From: Phenylobacterium sp. LH3H17
GTDB taxonomy: Bacteria; Pseudomonadota; Alphaproteobacteria; Caulobacterales; Caulobacteraceae
Length of the DNA: 64,000 nucleotides
Direction of reading: 5' to 3'
Assembly (NCBI RefSeq): GCF_024298925.1
Contig: NZ_CP101283.1
Coordinates: forward strand, 2,857,001-2,921,000
In this document: one piece after another, positions 55,724 through 64,000 of the stretch
Layout of the letters: each line of letters opens with the position of its first letter
Position numbering within the stretch: position 1 is the stretch's first letter
The notes under the pieces: model-generated
Database searches by the model: none
Seen by the model: only the letters and a program-made list of their open reading frames with translations
Told to the model about the DNA's origin: nothing
Made by a program: the position numbers and the translations under genes

Positions 55724-57301
55724 TCAGAATCCGCTGGCGATGGCGTCCGGCGCGCTCTTTTCCTTGCGGGCGAAGAGGTTGTTGAGCGCGTTCACATAGG
55801 CCTTGGCCGAGGCCGTGAGCGTATCGGTATCGGCGGCCTGCCCGGTGGCGATCCGGCCATCCTCCTCCAGGCGCACAGAGACCTGGGCCTGAGCGTCGGT
55901 CCCCTCGGTCACCGCATGCACCTGGAACAGGCGCAGGATGGCCGTGTGCGGCACCGCCTCGTGAATGGCGTTGAACACCGCGTCGACCGGGCCGTCGCCG
56001 GTGGCCGAGGCCGCCTTCTCGACGCCGTCGACCGTCACGATCAACTCGGCCTGCTGCGGCCCCTCGGTGCCGGCGATGACCCTCAGGCTCTTGACCTGGA
56101 TGCGGTCGGAGCCGGAGGCCAGGGCGTCGTCCACCAGGGCGACGATGTCGTCGTCGAAGACGTGCTTCTTCTTGTCGGCAAGGTCCTTGAAGCGCTGGAA
56201 GGCTTCGTTCAGCGCGTTCTGGCCCAGTTCGTAGCCCAGGGTCTTCAGCTTCTCGCGGAAACCCGCGCGGCCGGCGTGCTTGCCCATGACCAGATTGGAG
56301 GCGCCCTGCCCCACGGTCTCCGGGCTCATGATCTCGTAGGTCCCGCGGTCCTTCAGCATCCCGTCCTGGTGGATGCCGCTCTCGTGGGCGAAGGCGTTCT
56401 TGCCCACGATCGCCTTGTTGAACTGCACCGGAAAGCCGGTGATCGCAGAGACGTAGCGGCTGGCGCGGGTGATGTGCTGGGTCTCGACGCCGGTGAAGTA
56501 GGGCAGCCGGTCGCCGCGCACCTTCAGGGCCATCACCACCTCTTCCAGGGCCGCGTTGCCGGCCCGCTCGCCGATGCCGTTCACGGCCACCTCGACCTGG
56601 CGCGCTCCGCCCTGAACCCCGGCCAGGCTGTTGGCGACGGCCAGGCCCAGGTCGTTATGGCAATGGGTCGAGAAGATCACCGTGTCGGCGTTCGGCACGT
56701 TCTCGATCAGGTCGCGGAAAATCTCAGCGTATTCGCTGGGATAGGTATAGCCCACGGTGTCGGGGATGTTGATCGTCTGGGCGCCGGCCTGGATGGCGGC
56801 TTCCACGCAGCGGCGCAGGAAGTCCTGCTCGGTTCGGGTGGCGTCCTGGGCCGACCATTCCACGTCGCCGCACAGGTTGCGCGCGTGGCCGACCGACTTG
56901 GTGATCATCTCCAGGATGTCTTCCTGGCTGGCCTTCAGGATGTGGTCGCGATGGCTGGGGCTGGTGGACAGGAAGGTGTGGATGCGGCCGCGCTTGGCCG
57001 GGCGGATCGCCTCGGCGCAGCGCTCGATGTCGGCCATGCCGGCGCGGGCCAGGCCGCAGACCGTGCTCTCGGTGACGATCTCGGAGACCTGCCGGACGGC
57101 CTCGAAGTCGCCGTTGGAGGCGATGGGGAAGCCCGCCTCGATCACGTCGACGCGCATGTCCTCCAGGATCTTGGCCAGCTCGAGCTTCTCGTCGATGGAC
57201 ATGGAGGCGCCAGGCGACTGCTCGCCGTCGCGCATGGTGGTGTCGAATACGATGACGCGATCCCGGGAATCGCGGGCGGTGTCGTTGGAAGCTTGGGTCA
57301 T
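55724..57301 (-). CDS. leuA: 2-isopropylmalate synthase
   Basis: 525-aa DRE-TIM enzyme making the first committed step of leucine synthesis from 2-ketoisovalerate and acetyl-CoA. The catalytic region is FDTTMRDGEQSPGASMSIDE, with EAGFPIASNGDF and FSTHCHNDLGLAVANSLAGV completing the metal site. The C-terminal part (LRVIAGTEGPQQAELIVTVD, followed by a helical end) is the leucine-binding regulatory domain. The start ATG 57301 has GAGAG placed in the loop of a small hairpin (57304-57318). Upstream lies a leucine leader and attenuator. Confidence 0.97.
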   Translation of the reverse strand: MTQASNDTARDSRDRVIVFDTTMRDGEQSPGASMSIDEKLELAKILEDMRVDVIEAGFPIASNGDFEAVRQVSEIVTESTVCGLARAGMADIERCAEAIRPAKRGRIHTFLSTSPSHRDHILKASQEDILEMITKSVGHARNLCGDVEWSAQDATRTEQDFLRRCVEAAIQAGAQTINIPDTVGYTYPSEYAEIFRDLIENVPNADTVIFSTHCHNDLGLAVANSLAGVQGGARQVEVAVNGIGERAGNAALEEVVMALKVRGDRLPYFTGVETQHITRASRYVSAITGFPVQFNKAIVGKNAFAHESGIHQDGMLKDRGTYEIMSPETVGQGASNLVMGKHAGRAGFREKLKTLGYELGQNALNEAFQRFKDLADKKKHVFDDDIVALVDDALASGSDRIQVKSLRVIAGTEGPQQAELIVTVDGVEKAASATGDGPVDAVFNAIHEAVPHTAILRLFQVHAVTEGTDAQAQVSVRLEEDGRIATGQAADTDTLTASAKAYVNALNNLFARKEKSAPDAIASGF

Positions 57302-57303
57302 TT

Positions 57304-57318
57304 GCGAACTCTCTTCGC
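57304..57318 (-). promoter_or_regulatory. hairpin displaying the leuA ribosome site
   Basis: GCGAA-GAGAG-TTCGC forms a 5-bp stem whose loop is the purine-rich ribosome site, 2 nt before the leuA ATG. It may present or gate the site; effect unproven. Confidence 0.4.
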
Positions 57319-57328
57319 GGGGCGTTCT

Positions 57329-57416
57329 AAAGGGGGCGGGCGGCGGGTGAAATCCCCTGGGAGGCCGGCCGCGAAGTCGCGCAGCCTAAAGGCAGGCCCA
57401 GGGGCGGCTAAGCCCC
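57329..57416 (-). promoter_or_regulatory. leucine attenuator with mutually exclusive hairpins
   Basis: Read on the minus strand after the leader Leu codons: segment 1 GGGGC (57416-57412) can pair with GCCCC (57405-57401). Segment 2 CCCCTGGG (57404-57397) is an exact complement of segment 3 CCCAGGGG (57361-57354). Segment 3 AGGGG can alternatively pair with segment 4 CCCCT (57335-57331), followed by TT. These are the 1:2, 2:3 and 3:4 pairings of a classic attenuator. A ribosome stalled at the Leu codons would cover segment 1 and free segment 2 to block the terminator. The 3:4 stem is short and its U-run weak. Confidence 0.7.
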
Positions 57417-57454
57417 AGGTCGAGAAGAAGCAGGCTGTGCGATGACGTACGCAT
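57386..57454 (-). CDS. leuL: leu leader peptide (22 aa)
   Basis: Short frame from ATG 57454 to TAG at 57388-57386, beginning MRTSSHSLLLLDLGL. Four consecutive leucine codons (CTG CTT CTT CTC, positions 8-11) are followed by two more within four residues and one at the very end. An in-frame ATG 12 nt upstream (57466) could give 26 aa. The peptide serves as a sensor of charged leucyl-tRNA: its position directly ahead of alternate hairpins and leuA is exactly that of proteobacterial leucine attenuators. Confidence 0.82.
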   Translation of the reverse strand: MRTSSHSLLLLDLGLSRPWACL

Positions 57455-57512
57455 GGCGACTGGCATAACGAAATGCCGGTCACGCCGCAACAGTCTTGCG
57501 TCGAAAGGGCCT

Positions 57513-58133
57513 TCAGGCCGCCTCTCGCGCAAGAACCTTCCTGACCGCCGATCGGGTGTTCATCCGCTGGAAGTGGCCGAAAACCTTTGGAAATTGCGCG
57601 ATTTCGACCCCGATGCCCGCGAGCCACCCGCTGAAGGTGAACAGGTAGGGATCGCAGATCGTATAGGCCTCTCCCATCACCCAGGGCGCCTCGGGCAGAT
57701 CGGCCTCGATCCTGGCGAAGCACGCCGCCATGGTCTCTGGGACCTTGCGCTTCATCTCCGCGATCGCCGAGGGGGCGTCGGCCCAGCGCCCCGCCCGCCG
57801 TCCATGGGCGTACGCGACGTGGACGGTGGAGGAGAGATAACCGTTGAACGCCTGGACCTGGGCGAAGGCGAAGGGATCGTCGAGGGGCGCGAGATTCGCC
57901 CCCGGATGGCTTTGCGCCACGAACGCCAGGATCGCCGGGCTTTCCGTCACGACGCCGCGCTCGGTGACCAGGGCCGGGATTCGGCCCTTCGGATTGATCG
58001 CCAGATAGTCCGGTCGGGTTTGCTCGCCGCCCATGAGGTCGACGCGAACCGCCTCGTAGTCGGCCCCGGCGTCTTCCAGGGCGATGTGGGACGCCAGCGA
58101 GCACGAGCCTGGAAAATAGAACAGCTTCAACAT
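57513..58133 (-). CDS. glutathione S-transferase family protein
   Basis: 206 aa, begins MLKLFYFPGSCSLASHIALE, the beta-class style N terminus with the SCS motif, followed by INPKGRIPALVTERGVVTES with cis-proline and glutathione-binding E-S. The helical domain ends in FQRMNTRSAVRKVLAREAA. It would conjugate or exchange glutathione; the substrate is unknown. It lies 4 nt downstream of the TVP38-like gene, so both probably share a transcript, and just upstream of the leuA leader. Confidence 0.93.
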   Translation of the reverse strand: MLKLFYFPGSCSLASHIALEDAGADYEAVRVDLMGGEQTRPDYLAINPKGRIPALVTERGVVTESPAILAFVAQSHPGANLAPLDDPFAFAQVQAFNGYLSSTVHVAYAHGRRAGRWADAPSAIAEMKRKVPETMAACFARIEADLPEAPWVMGEAYTICDPYLFTFSGWLAGIGVEIAQFPKVFGHFQRMNTRSAVRKVLAREAA

Positions 58134-58137
58134 CGTC

Positions 58138-58863
58138 TCAGTCCTTGCGCGGTCCGCTGATCGCGTCCTCGCGTGATTTCAGCCAGTTACGCGCGAACCA
58201 GCCGATGGCGATCCAGGCGACCACGATCAGCGCCAGCCAGATCGCATGGCCGCCCCCCTGCCCCTTCAGCACCTGGACGATGGAGTTGCCGGCGAAGGCC
58301 GTGAGCGCGATCTTCGGCACGATACCGAGGGCCGTTCCGGCGGTGAAGTGGCGCATCCGCATCGGCGTCACCCCCGCGGCCATATTGACCACGATGAAGG
58401 GAGCCGAAGGCACCAGCCGCACGATGAGGCTGGCCAGGAAGCCGTTGCGACCCACCAGGTCCATGAACCGCTGCATGCTCTCGCCAGACAGCGCTTTGAG
58501 CGCCCGCGCACCCGCCAGCCTGCCGACATAGAAACCGACCAGGGCCGAGACCATGGTGCCGATCCAGCTATAGGCGAACCCGGTCCAGGCCCCGAAGGCC
58601 ACCACCGCCGCGGCGATCAGCACGAACTGCGGCACGCCCAGGAAGGCCAGGATGGCGAAGGCCGCCACAGCCGCGGGCAAGGCCCAGGGGCCGTCGGAGG
58701 CCATGCCCAGCCAGCGCTCGACCGTCGCCTCCCCGTCGAAGCCCAGCACCTGGGCGCCGAACAGGAACACCACGCCCACCCCGCCAAACAGGACGAAGGA
58801 CACCGCCAGCGTCCGCCAGGCCTTTGCGTCCATTTCGTTGATGAAGCGGAGGATGCGGCGCAT
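58138..58863 (-). CDS. TVP38/TMEM64 family (VTT domain) membrane protein
   Basis: 241 aa from ATG 58863, chosen because GGGAGGG precedes it. About six membrane segments; the VTT (SNARE-associated) core reads AILAFLGVPQFVLIAAAVVA, FYVGRLAGARALKAL and RLVPSAPFIVVNMAAGVTPM. Family members are thought to act in lipid scrambling or membrane homeostasis; this is family knowledge. Co-directional with the GST gene 4 nt downstream. Confidence 0.92.
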   Translation of the reverse strand: MRRILRFINEMDAKAWRTLAVSFVLFGGVGVVFLFGAQVLGFDGEATVERWLGMASDGPWALPAAVAAFAILAFLGVPQFVLIAAAVVAFGAWTGFAYSWIGTMVSALVGFYVGRLAGARALKALSGESMQRFMDLVGRNGFLASLIVRLVPSAPFIVVNMAAGVTPMRMRHFTAGTALGIVPKIALTAFAGNSIVQVLKGQGGGHAIWLALIVVAWIAIGWFARNWLKSREDAISGPRKD

Positions 58864-58939
58864 GCCCTCCCGTCGCCGATCAGGCGGCAAGGGTCAAGCT
58901 GGAGCGCCTCGACATCAGCGAGGCGAACTTCGGCCTCGC

Positions 58940-60668
<1,729 letters not shown>

Positions 60669-60736
60669 CCGGCGGGAGAGCAGGTAAGCGGGTGAACCTC
60701 GCTTGCGGCTGCGCGAGACGTTGCGTGACGAACGGT

Positions 60737-60751
60737 GTTCTGTTTATGTTC
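60737..60751 (+). promoter_or_regulatory. LexA (SOS) box candidate, GTTC-N7-GTTC
   Basis: GTTCTGTTTATGTTC is an exact match to the direct-repeat LexA box of alphaproteobacteria, with an AT-rich spacer as in many true boxes. It lies 38 nt before the GST gene start. An exact 8-base match is expected about twice by chance in a 64-kb window on both strands, so position is the main support. Confidence 0.5.
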
Positions 60752-60789
60752 ACGCCTGACCGACTTCAGTCTGCGAAGGACGCCGCACC

Positions 60790-61377
60790 GTGCTGACCCT
60801 ATTCCACGCCCCGAAATCGCGCTCGACCCGGATGATCTGGCTGCTGGAGGAGCTGGGCGCGCCCTATGAAATCAAGGTCGTCGACATCGCCCGGCGCGAC
60901 GGGGTGGGTGCCAAGGACCCGGCCAATCCGCACCCGCACAAGCAGGTGCCCGCCCTGCTGGACGACGGGGTGCTGATCAGCGAATCCGTCGCCATCGCGC
61001 TCTATCTGACGGACAAGTTCCCAGCCGCGGGGATCGGGCCGGTGGTCGGCGATCCCCTGCGCGGGCCCTATCTCACCTGGCTCGCCTATTATGCCGGTGT
61101 GTTGGAGCCGGTGATCGGCGCCCATTTCGAGGGCCGCACCGCCACCGATCCGGCGCTGAAAGCCCAGTACGAGGCCATGGACGCGCGTCTGAAAAGCGCG
61201 CTGGAGGCCGGCCCCTGCCTGCTGGGCGAGCGCTTCAGCGCCGCCGACATCATGTTCGCCAGCCTGCTGCAGTTCGCCCGGCAGATGCTTCCGGGCCACG
61301 CCGTGTATGATGAGTGGCTCGGGCGCCTGAACGCGCGCCCGGCCCTGGCCAGGGCCATGGCCAAGGACGTCGGCTGA
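60790..61377 (+). CDS. glutathione S-transferase family protein
   Basis: 195 aa starting at GTG 60790 (MLTLFHAPKSRSTRMIWLLE). The SRSTRMIWLLEELG helix and the HPHKQVPALLDDGVLISESV region (with cis-proline and E-S) mark the thioredoxin-like half; GERFSAADIMFASLLQFARQ the helical half. A LexA-type box lies upstream, so damage induction is possible. DUF4169 follows 17 nt downstream. Confidence 0.93.
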   Translation: MLTLFHAPKSRSTRMIWLLEELGAPYEIKVVDIARRDGVGAKDPANPHPHKQVPALLDDGVLISESVAIALYLTDKFPAAGIGPVVGDPLRGPYLTWLAYYAGVLEPVIGAHFEGRTATDPALKAQYEAMDARLKSALEAGPCLLGERFSAADIMFASLLQFARQMLPGHAVYDEWLGRLNARPALARAMAKDVG

Positions 61378-61394
61378 CCCTCGGAGTATCTGCC

Positions 61395-61571
61395 GTGACC
61401 AAGGTGGTGAGCTTAAACAAGGCCAGGAAGGCCAAGGTCCGCGATCAGGATCGCGTCCAGGCCGCGCGCAACCGCGCGGCCTTCGGCCGGCCCAAGGCCG
61501 AGAAGGCGCTCGCCAAGGCGCAAGGTGAGAAGGCCGACCGCGCGCTGGACGGCGCCAAGCGCGAGGACTGA
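61395..61571 (+). CDS. DUF4169 family protein
   Basis: 58 aa from GTG 61395: MTKVVSLNKARKAKVRDQDR, then AAFGRPKAEKALAKAQGEKA and a C-terminal LDGAKRED. This short, very basic helical protein with the VxLNxxRK start and FGR-K-A block matches DUF4169, a family of unknown function frequent in alphaproteobacteria and often found next to a ribbon-helix-helix gene; one of these (RHH_4 type) lies about 900 nt to the right here. Confidence 0.88.
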   Translation: MTKVVSLNKARKAKVRDQDRVQAARNRAAFGRPKAEKALAKAQGEKADRALDGAKRED

Positions 61572-61574
61572 AAC

Positions 61575-62357
61575 CTACATCTGGCCGGGGACGGCGGCGT
61601 CGCGGGCCTCGGGCGGAATGGCGTTGTAGACGGTCGGCGGGGTGATCCCCAGCCGGCGGCGCGCGTCATCAAGCGGCTCGTTCAGCAGGCGCTCATAGTC
61701 CTCGCCCAACAGCCAGGCGCTGGCCTTGCCGCGCTGGTAGCCCTGCCAGATCGCCTTGGCGTAGGGATGGTCGCCCCCGCGCGAGCGGATGGTGGCGCCA
61801 ACCGCCATCAGGGCCCAGCCCAGGCTCTTGGTCTGGGCGTAGGAGAAGGCCACCAGGCAGGCCTCGCCCAGGCCGTCGCGATGATAGCCGGACAGGATGT
61901 GCCAGATGTCGTGGACGTCGCGGGTGCGGCGACCGAACCAGGCATGGGGATGGCGCACCTCGATATCGTTGCTCTTGGCTCGGCTGACCTCGGCCAGGCC
62001 CTCGGCGGAGAGCTGCTCGCTGCGGATGAACTGGCGATAGGCCGCCCCCACCGTGCCGGGTGCGAAGGCGTCCAGCCAGGCGTCGTCCATCAGCTTGTCG
62101 ATCAACTCGACCCGTTCATAGGCCATGCGCCCGCCCTGCGGCGTGGTCAGCAGGCGCTCATAGCCCTTGGCCGTCGAGTTCCCGCTGAGCGCGCGCATGA
62201 TCTCGAACACCTGGCCGGTGTCTTCCTTGTCGTTCAGCAGGCGCTGCAACGCCTTCAGCGCCACGCCCCACTGGAGCCTGGGCTTAGCCATGGGCGTCGT
62301 GGCCGGATCGGCCTGGCGCTGGTAGCGGACGTCGAAAGAGTCGGCGGTCATGGCCAT
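61575..62357 (-). CDS. COQ4 family protein, ubiquinone biosynthesis
   Basis: 260 aa from ATG 62357 (GGAGG nine bases upstream). The metal-binding signature HDxxH-x11-E is present in RDVHDIWHILSGYHRDGLGE. The family's other features follow: ACLVAFSYAQTKSLGWALMA and then a C-terminal GITPPTVYNAIPPEARD. Eukaryotic COQ4 is needed for CoQ assembly and ring decarboxylation; bacterial members are assumed to have a similar role. Stands alone, convergent with DUF4169. Confidence 0.9.
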   Translation of the reverse strand: MAMTADSFDVRYQRQADPATTPMAKPRLQWGVALKALQRLLNDKEDTGQVFEIMRALSGNSTAKGYERLLTTPQGGRMAYERVELIDKLMDDAWLDAFAPGTVGAAYRQFIRSEQLSAEGLAEVSRAKSNDIEVRHPHAWFGRRTRDVHDIWHILSGYHRDGLGEACLVAFSYAQTKSLGWALMAVGATIRSRGGDHPYAKAIWQGYQRGKASAWLLGEDYERLLNEPLDDARRRLGITPPTVYNAIPPEARDAAVPGQM

Positions 62358-62485
62358 GGGGAGCAGCCTCCAGGAAACAGCGTTCGGATCGAAAATGACG
62401 CCAGCGTCATCTTTTTGCAAGCGACAATCCGGCATCCGGGCTGGGCGGTTGCGTCGGCGCCTCACCTGGCCCCACAAAGGCGACC

Positions 62486-62701
62486 ATGCCGCGTCTTCGT
62501 AAACGTTCCATCCTGTTGTCCGGCCACGCCACCTCGCTGGCCCTGGAGCCCGAGTTCTGGGAGGTGCTGGGCGAACTGGCGCGAACCGACGGCCTGAGCC
62601 TGGCGGCCGTGATCGCCCGCATCGACGAGGGACGAGCGGAGCGCCCGCTCGCCTCGGCCTGCCGGGTCGCGGCCCTGGCCTTCGCCGCCAGGCGTTCCTA
62701 G
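62486..62701 (+). CDS. ribbon-helix-helix (RHH_4) protein
   Basis: 71 aa beginning MPRLRKRSILLSGHATSLAL. The SGHATSLALEPEFWEVLGEL stretch followed by DGLSLAAVIARIDEGR is the RHH_4 family pattern; the first strand (RKRSILLSGH) would contact DNA. Probably a small transcriptional regulator or antitoxin-like protein, role unknown. It overlaps the neighbouring minus-strand small gene by 4 nt. Confidence 0.9.
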   Translation: MPRLRKRSILLSGHATSLALEPEFWEVLGELARTDGLSLAAVIARIDEGRAERPLASACRVAALAFAARRS

Positions 62702-62901
62702 GTCTCGGGTTTGGCGTCGAGCAGCGGCGCGGGCTTGGACGCCGTCGGCGTGATCATGGCCGCGGTCGGCGGTCCCATGCCCTCACCCGCAGGCGTGGCG
62801 GCGCGCAGGAGGAACATGAAGGCGAGCACGATGAGCGCGCCGAGCGCCACCCAGATGAACAAGGGGATCGGCTTGGATTCGCGGGGCCCCTCGTCATCCA
62901 T
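62698..62901 (-). CDS. small single-span membrane protein, 67 aa
   Basis: A charged N terminus (MDDEGPRESKPIP) precedes one membrane segment (LFIWVALGALIVLAFMFLL) and a proline/alanine tail (AAMITPTASKPAPLLDAKPE). Third and last of a run of tiny membrane protein genes on the minus strand; a 3-nt gap separates it from the one before. It shares the layout but little sequence with the two others. No family recognised. Confidence 0.68.
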   Translation of the reverse strand: MDDEGPRESKPIPLFIWVALGALIVLAFMFLLRAATPAGEGMGPPTAAMITPTASKPAPLLDAKPET

Positions 62902-62904
62902 CGG

Positions 62905-63123
62905 CTATTTGGGGGTTGGAATGGGCGCGTTGGGCAACCTGGGCGCGTCTGGGATCGGCGGGACCTTGGGCAGGTTCACATCTACCTCGACGTTGCTGGG
63001 CAAGTGCGGCCTGGACAGGCCGCCGCCCGAATAGATGACGAAGGCGATCACGGCGACCGCCACGATCAGCCCGCCGACCAGGAAGGCCAGCCAAGGTGTA
63101 GAGGACTTTGAGTCGTCGGCCAT
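62905..63123 (-). CDS. small single-span membrane protein, 72 aa (paralogue 2)
   Basis: MADDSKSSTPWLAFLVGGLI begins the protein, then a transmembrane segment ending YSGGG and a proline-rich periplasmic-looking tail (VPPIPDAPRLPNAPIPTPK). Closely similar to the gene just upstream (MAD-S, TP-LAF-VGGL, YSGGG and a V-VN motif), pointing to a tandem duplication. Function unknown. Confidence 0.72.
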   Translation of the reverse strand: MADDSKSSTPWLAFLVGGLIVAVAVIAFVIYSGGGLSRPHLPSNVEVDVNLPKVPPIPDAPRLPNAPIPTPK

Positions 63124-63127
63124 GGCC

Positions 63128-63313
63128 CTAGCCCGGCTTGGCCGGCGCTGAAATATCGGGCGCCTTGATGTTCACATCCACGGACTTGGTGTCTCCGCCG
63201 CCGAAACCGCCGCCAGAGTACATGAAGAAGTCGATCACCGCGACCACGACCACCAGGCCGCCGACGATAAAGGCCAGGACGGGGGTGGCGCCGTTTCCGG
63301 AATTGTCGGCCAT
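63128..63313 (-). CDS. small single-span membrane protein, 61 aa (paralogue 1)
   Basis: ATG 63313 has GGGAG upstream. It begins MADNSGNGATPVLAFIVGGL, with a membrane segment and then YSGGGFGGGDTKSVDVNIKA. First of three small co-directional genes with 3-4 nt gaps, so one operon. The next gene is a diverged copy. The tail is shorter here. Confidence 0.72.
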   Translation of the reverse strand: MADNSGNGATPVLAFIVGGLVVVVAVIDFFMYSGGGFGGGDTKSVDVNIKAPDISAPAKPG

Positions 63314-63417
63314 GTCTTTCTCCCTTGGTGTCACAGCTAAGCTCGGCGGAGAAACGAACCGCATTCGGACGGGTTCCGGGACTTAAGCCACGCGGCGTCT
63401 GTGCTACATATGTTCCG

Positions 63418-64000
63418 ATGTCGTCCTTTGAATCAGCTCCCCTGCCCGCGCAACGCGTCAGCGACCTGGCCCGTGTCAGCGGCCCCGACTATCTCCAGGG
63501 CCTGAATCCCGAACAGCGCGCGGCGGTCGAGGCCACCGACGGGCCGGTCCTGGTGCTGGCCGGCGCCGGCACCGGCAAGACCCGGGTGCTCACCACCCGG
63601 CTGGCCCACATCCTGGCGGTCGGCAAGGCCAGGCCCTGGGAGCTGCTGGCGGTCACCTTCACCAACAAGGCCGCCCGCGAGATGCGCGAGCGGATCACCC
63701 ACATCATCGGCCCCCAGGCCGAGGGCCTGCGCTGGCTGGGCACCTTCCACTCCATCGCCGCCCAGATCCTGCGGCGTCACGCCGAGCTGGTGGGGCTGAA
63801 GTCGAACTACACCATCCTCGACACCGACGATCAGGAGCGGCTGATCAAGCAGGTGCTAGAGGCCGAGAACATCGACGCCAAGCGGTGGACGCCCAAGACC
63901 CTGGCCGGGATGATCGACAACTGGAAGAACCGCGGCCTGACCCCCGAGCGCCTGCCGCCCGGCGAGGGCGCGGAGTTCGGCCCCAACAAGGGCCAGAGGC
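63418..64000 (+). CDS. uvrD: UvrD/PcrA-type superfamily 1 DNA helicase, 3' end outside window
   Basis: About 194 N-terminal residues. MSSFESAPLPAQRVSDLARV, then LNPEQRAAVEATDGPVLVLA with Walker A AGAGTGKTRVL, motif Ia (VTFTNKAAREMRERI) and GTFHSIAAQILRRHAELVGL are those of UvrD helicases, which act in nucleotide excision and mismatch repair. Start ATG 63418 is preceded by CTACATATG-like AT-rich sequence. The frame is open to the window end. Confidence 0.95.
   Translation, partial: MSSFESAPLPAQRVSDLARVSGPDYLQGLNPEQRAAVEATDGPVLVLAGAGTGKTRVLTTRLAHILAVGKARPWELLAVTFTNKAAREMRERITHIIGPQAEGLRWLGTFHSIAAQILRRHAELVGLKSNYTILDTDDQERLIKQVLEAENIDAKRWTPKTLAGMIDNWKNRGLTPERLPPGEGAEFGPNKGQR

Noticed and set aside
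60746-60796. 16-codon frame overlapping the GST start
   Set aside because: It has no ribosome site and ends within the GST gene; the LexA-type site covers its start.
63356-63370. GAAC-N7-GGAC in front of uvrD as a LexA box
   Set aside because: One of the eight core bases deviates; a second near-match (GTTC-N7-GTCC at 63412-63426) overlaps the start codon. Neither is convincing, although uvrD would be a fitting target.

Overview
This window comes from a GC-rich alphaproteobacterium of the Caulobacterales (Caulobacter/Phenylobacterium type). The evidence is a TipN-like polarity protein, an mreB-mreC-mreD-mrdA-rodA cluster, an HWE histidine kinase, a chemoreceptor with two HAMP-like segments, a fused CysNC and methylmalonyl-CoA mutase genes. 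The genus cannot be fixed from the sequence alone. Genes are dense, many overlap by ATGA or GTGA, and I saw no tRNA, rRNA, CRISPR array or intact insertion sequence.

Region 1 (1-12200) is accessory in character. It holds the front part of a chemoreceptor, a gene-poor stretch with strong hairpins, a TonB-dependent receptor, an AT-richer spacer, a small protein next to a lipoprotein, and a candidate HNH-type toxin with a possible immunity partner. It also holds a DUF2239 protein, a ferritin-like protein and a phage scar. In the scar, an endolysin tail, an Rz-like inner spanin and an overlapping Rz1-like outer spanin abut a truncated S24 repressor fragment on the opposite strand.

Region 2 (12200-32300) holds a MarR regulator coupled to a DHA2 efflux pump with a palindromic operator, an HWE kinase beside a dicarboxylate symporter, and a three-gene ABC-2 exporter. 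It continues with a MazEF module and its operator, a nitronate monooxygenase, mutA-mutB, a dipeptide epimerase overlapping the tipN-like gene, and an Ada-AlkA fusion overlapping an MGMT gene.

Region 3 (32300-46200) is mainly metabolism and transport: cysD-cysNC sulfate activation, a GST, a quinone-reductase-like MDR enzyme, two MFS genes, exoD, DUF1993, an aminotransferase-amidase-DUF423 cluster, an epoxide hydrolase and a prolyl aminopeptidase. One of the MFS genes, of the Bcr/CflA type, is interrupted by an in-frame stop.

Region 4 (46200-64000) is core: the rod-shape cluster, an ABC-F ATPase, an orphan modA, an EamA exporter, and leuA with a clear leucine leader peptide and attenuator. It continues with two GSTs, a TVP38 membrane protein, a class I aminotransferase, a GTTC-N7-GTTC LexA-type site before one GST, a COQ4 homologue, a ribbon-helix-helix protein, three tiny membrane proteins (two of them duplicates) and the start of uvrD.

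The most interesting non-standard observations are the collapsed phage lysis/repressor junction, the toxin-immunity candidate, the leucine attenuator, the nonsense codon in the Bcr/CflA transporter and the duplicated micro-membrane proteins.
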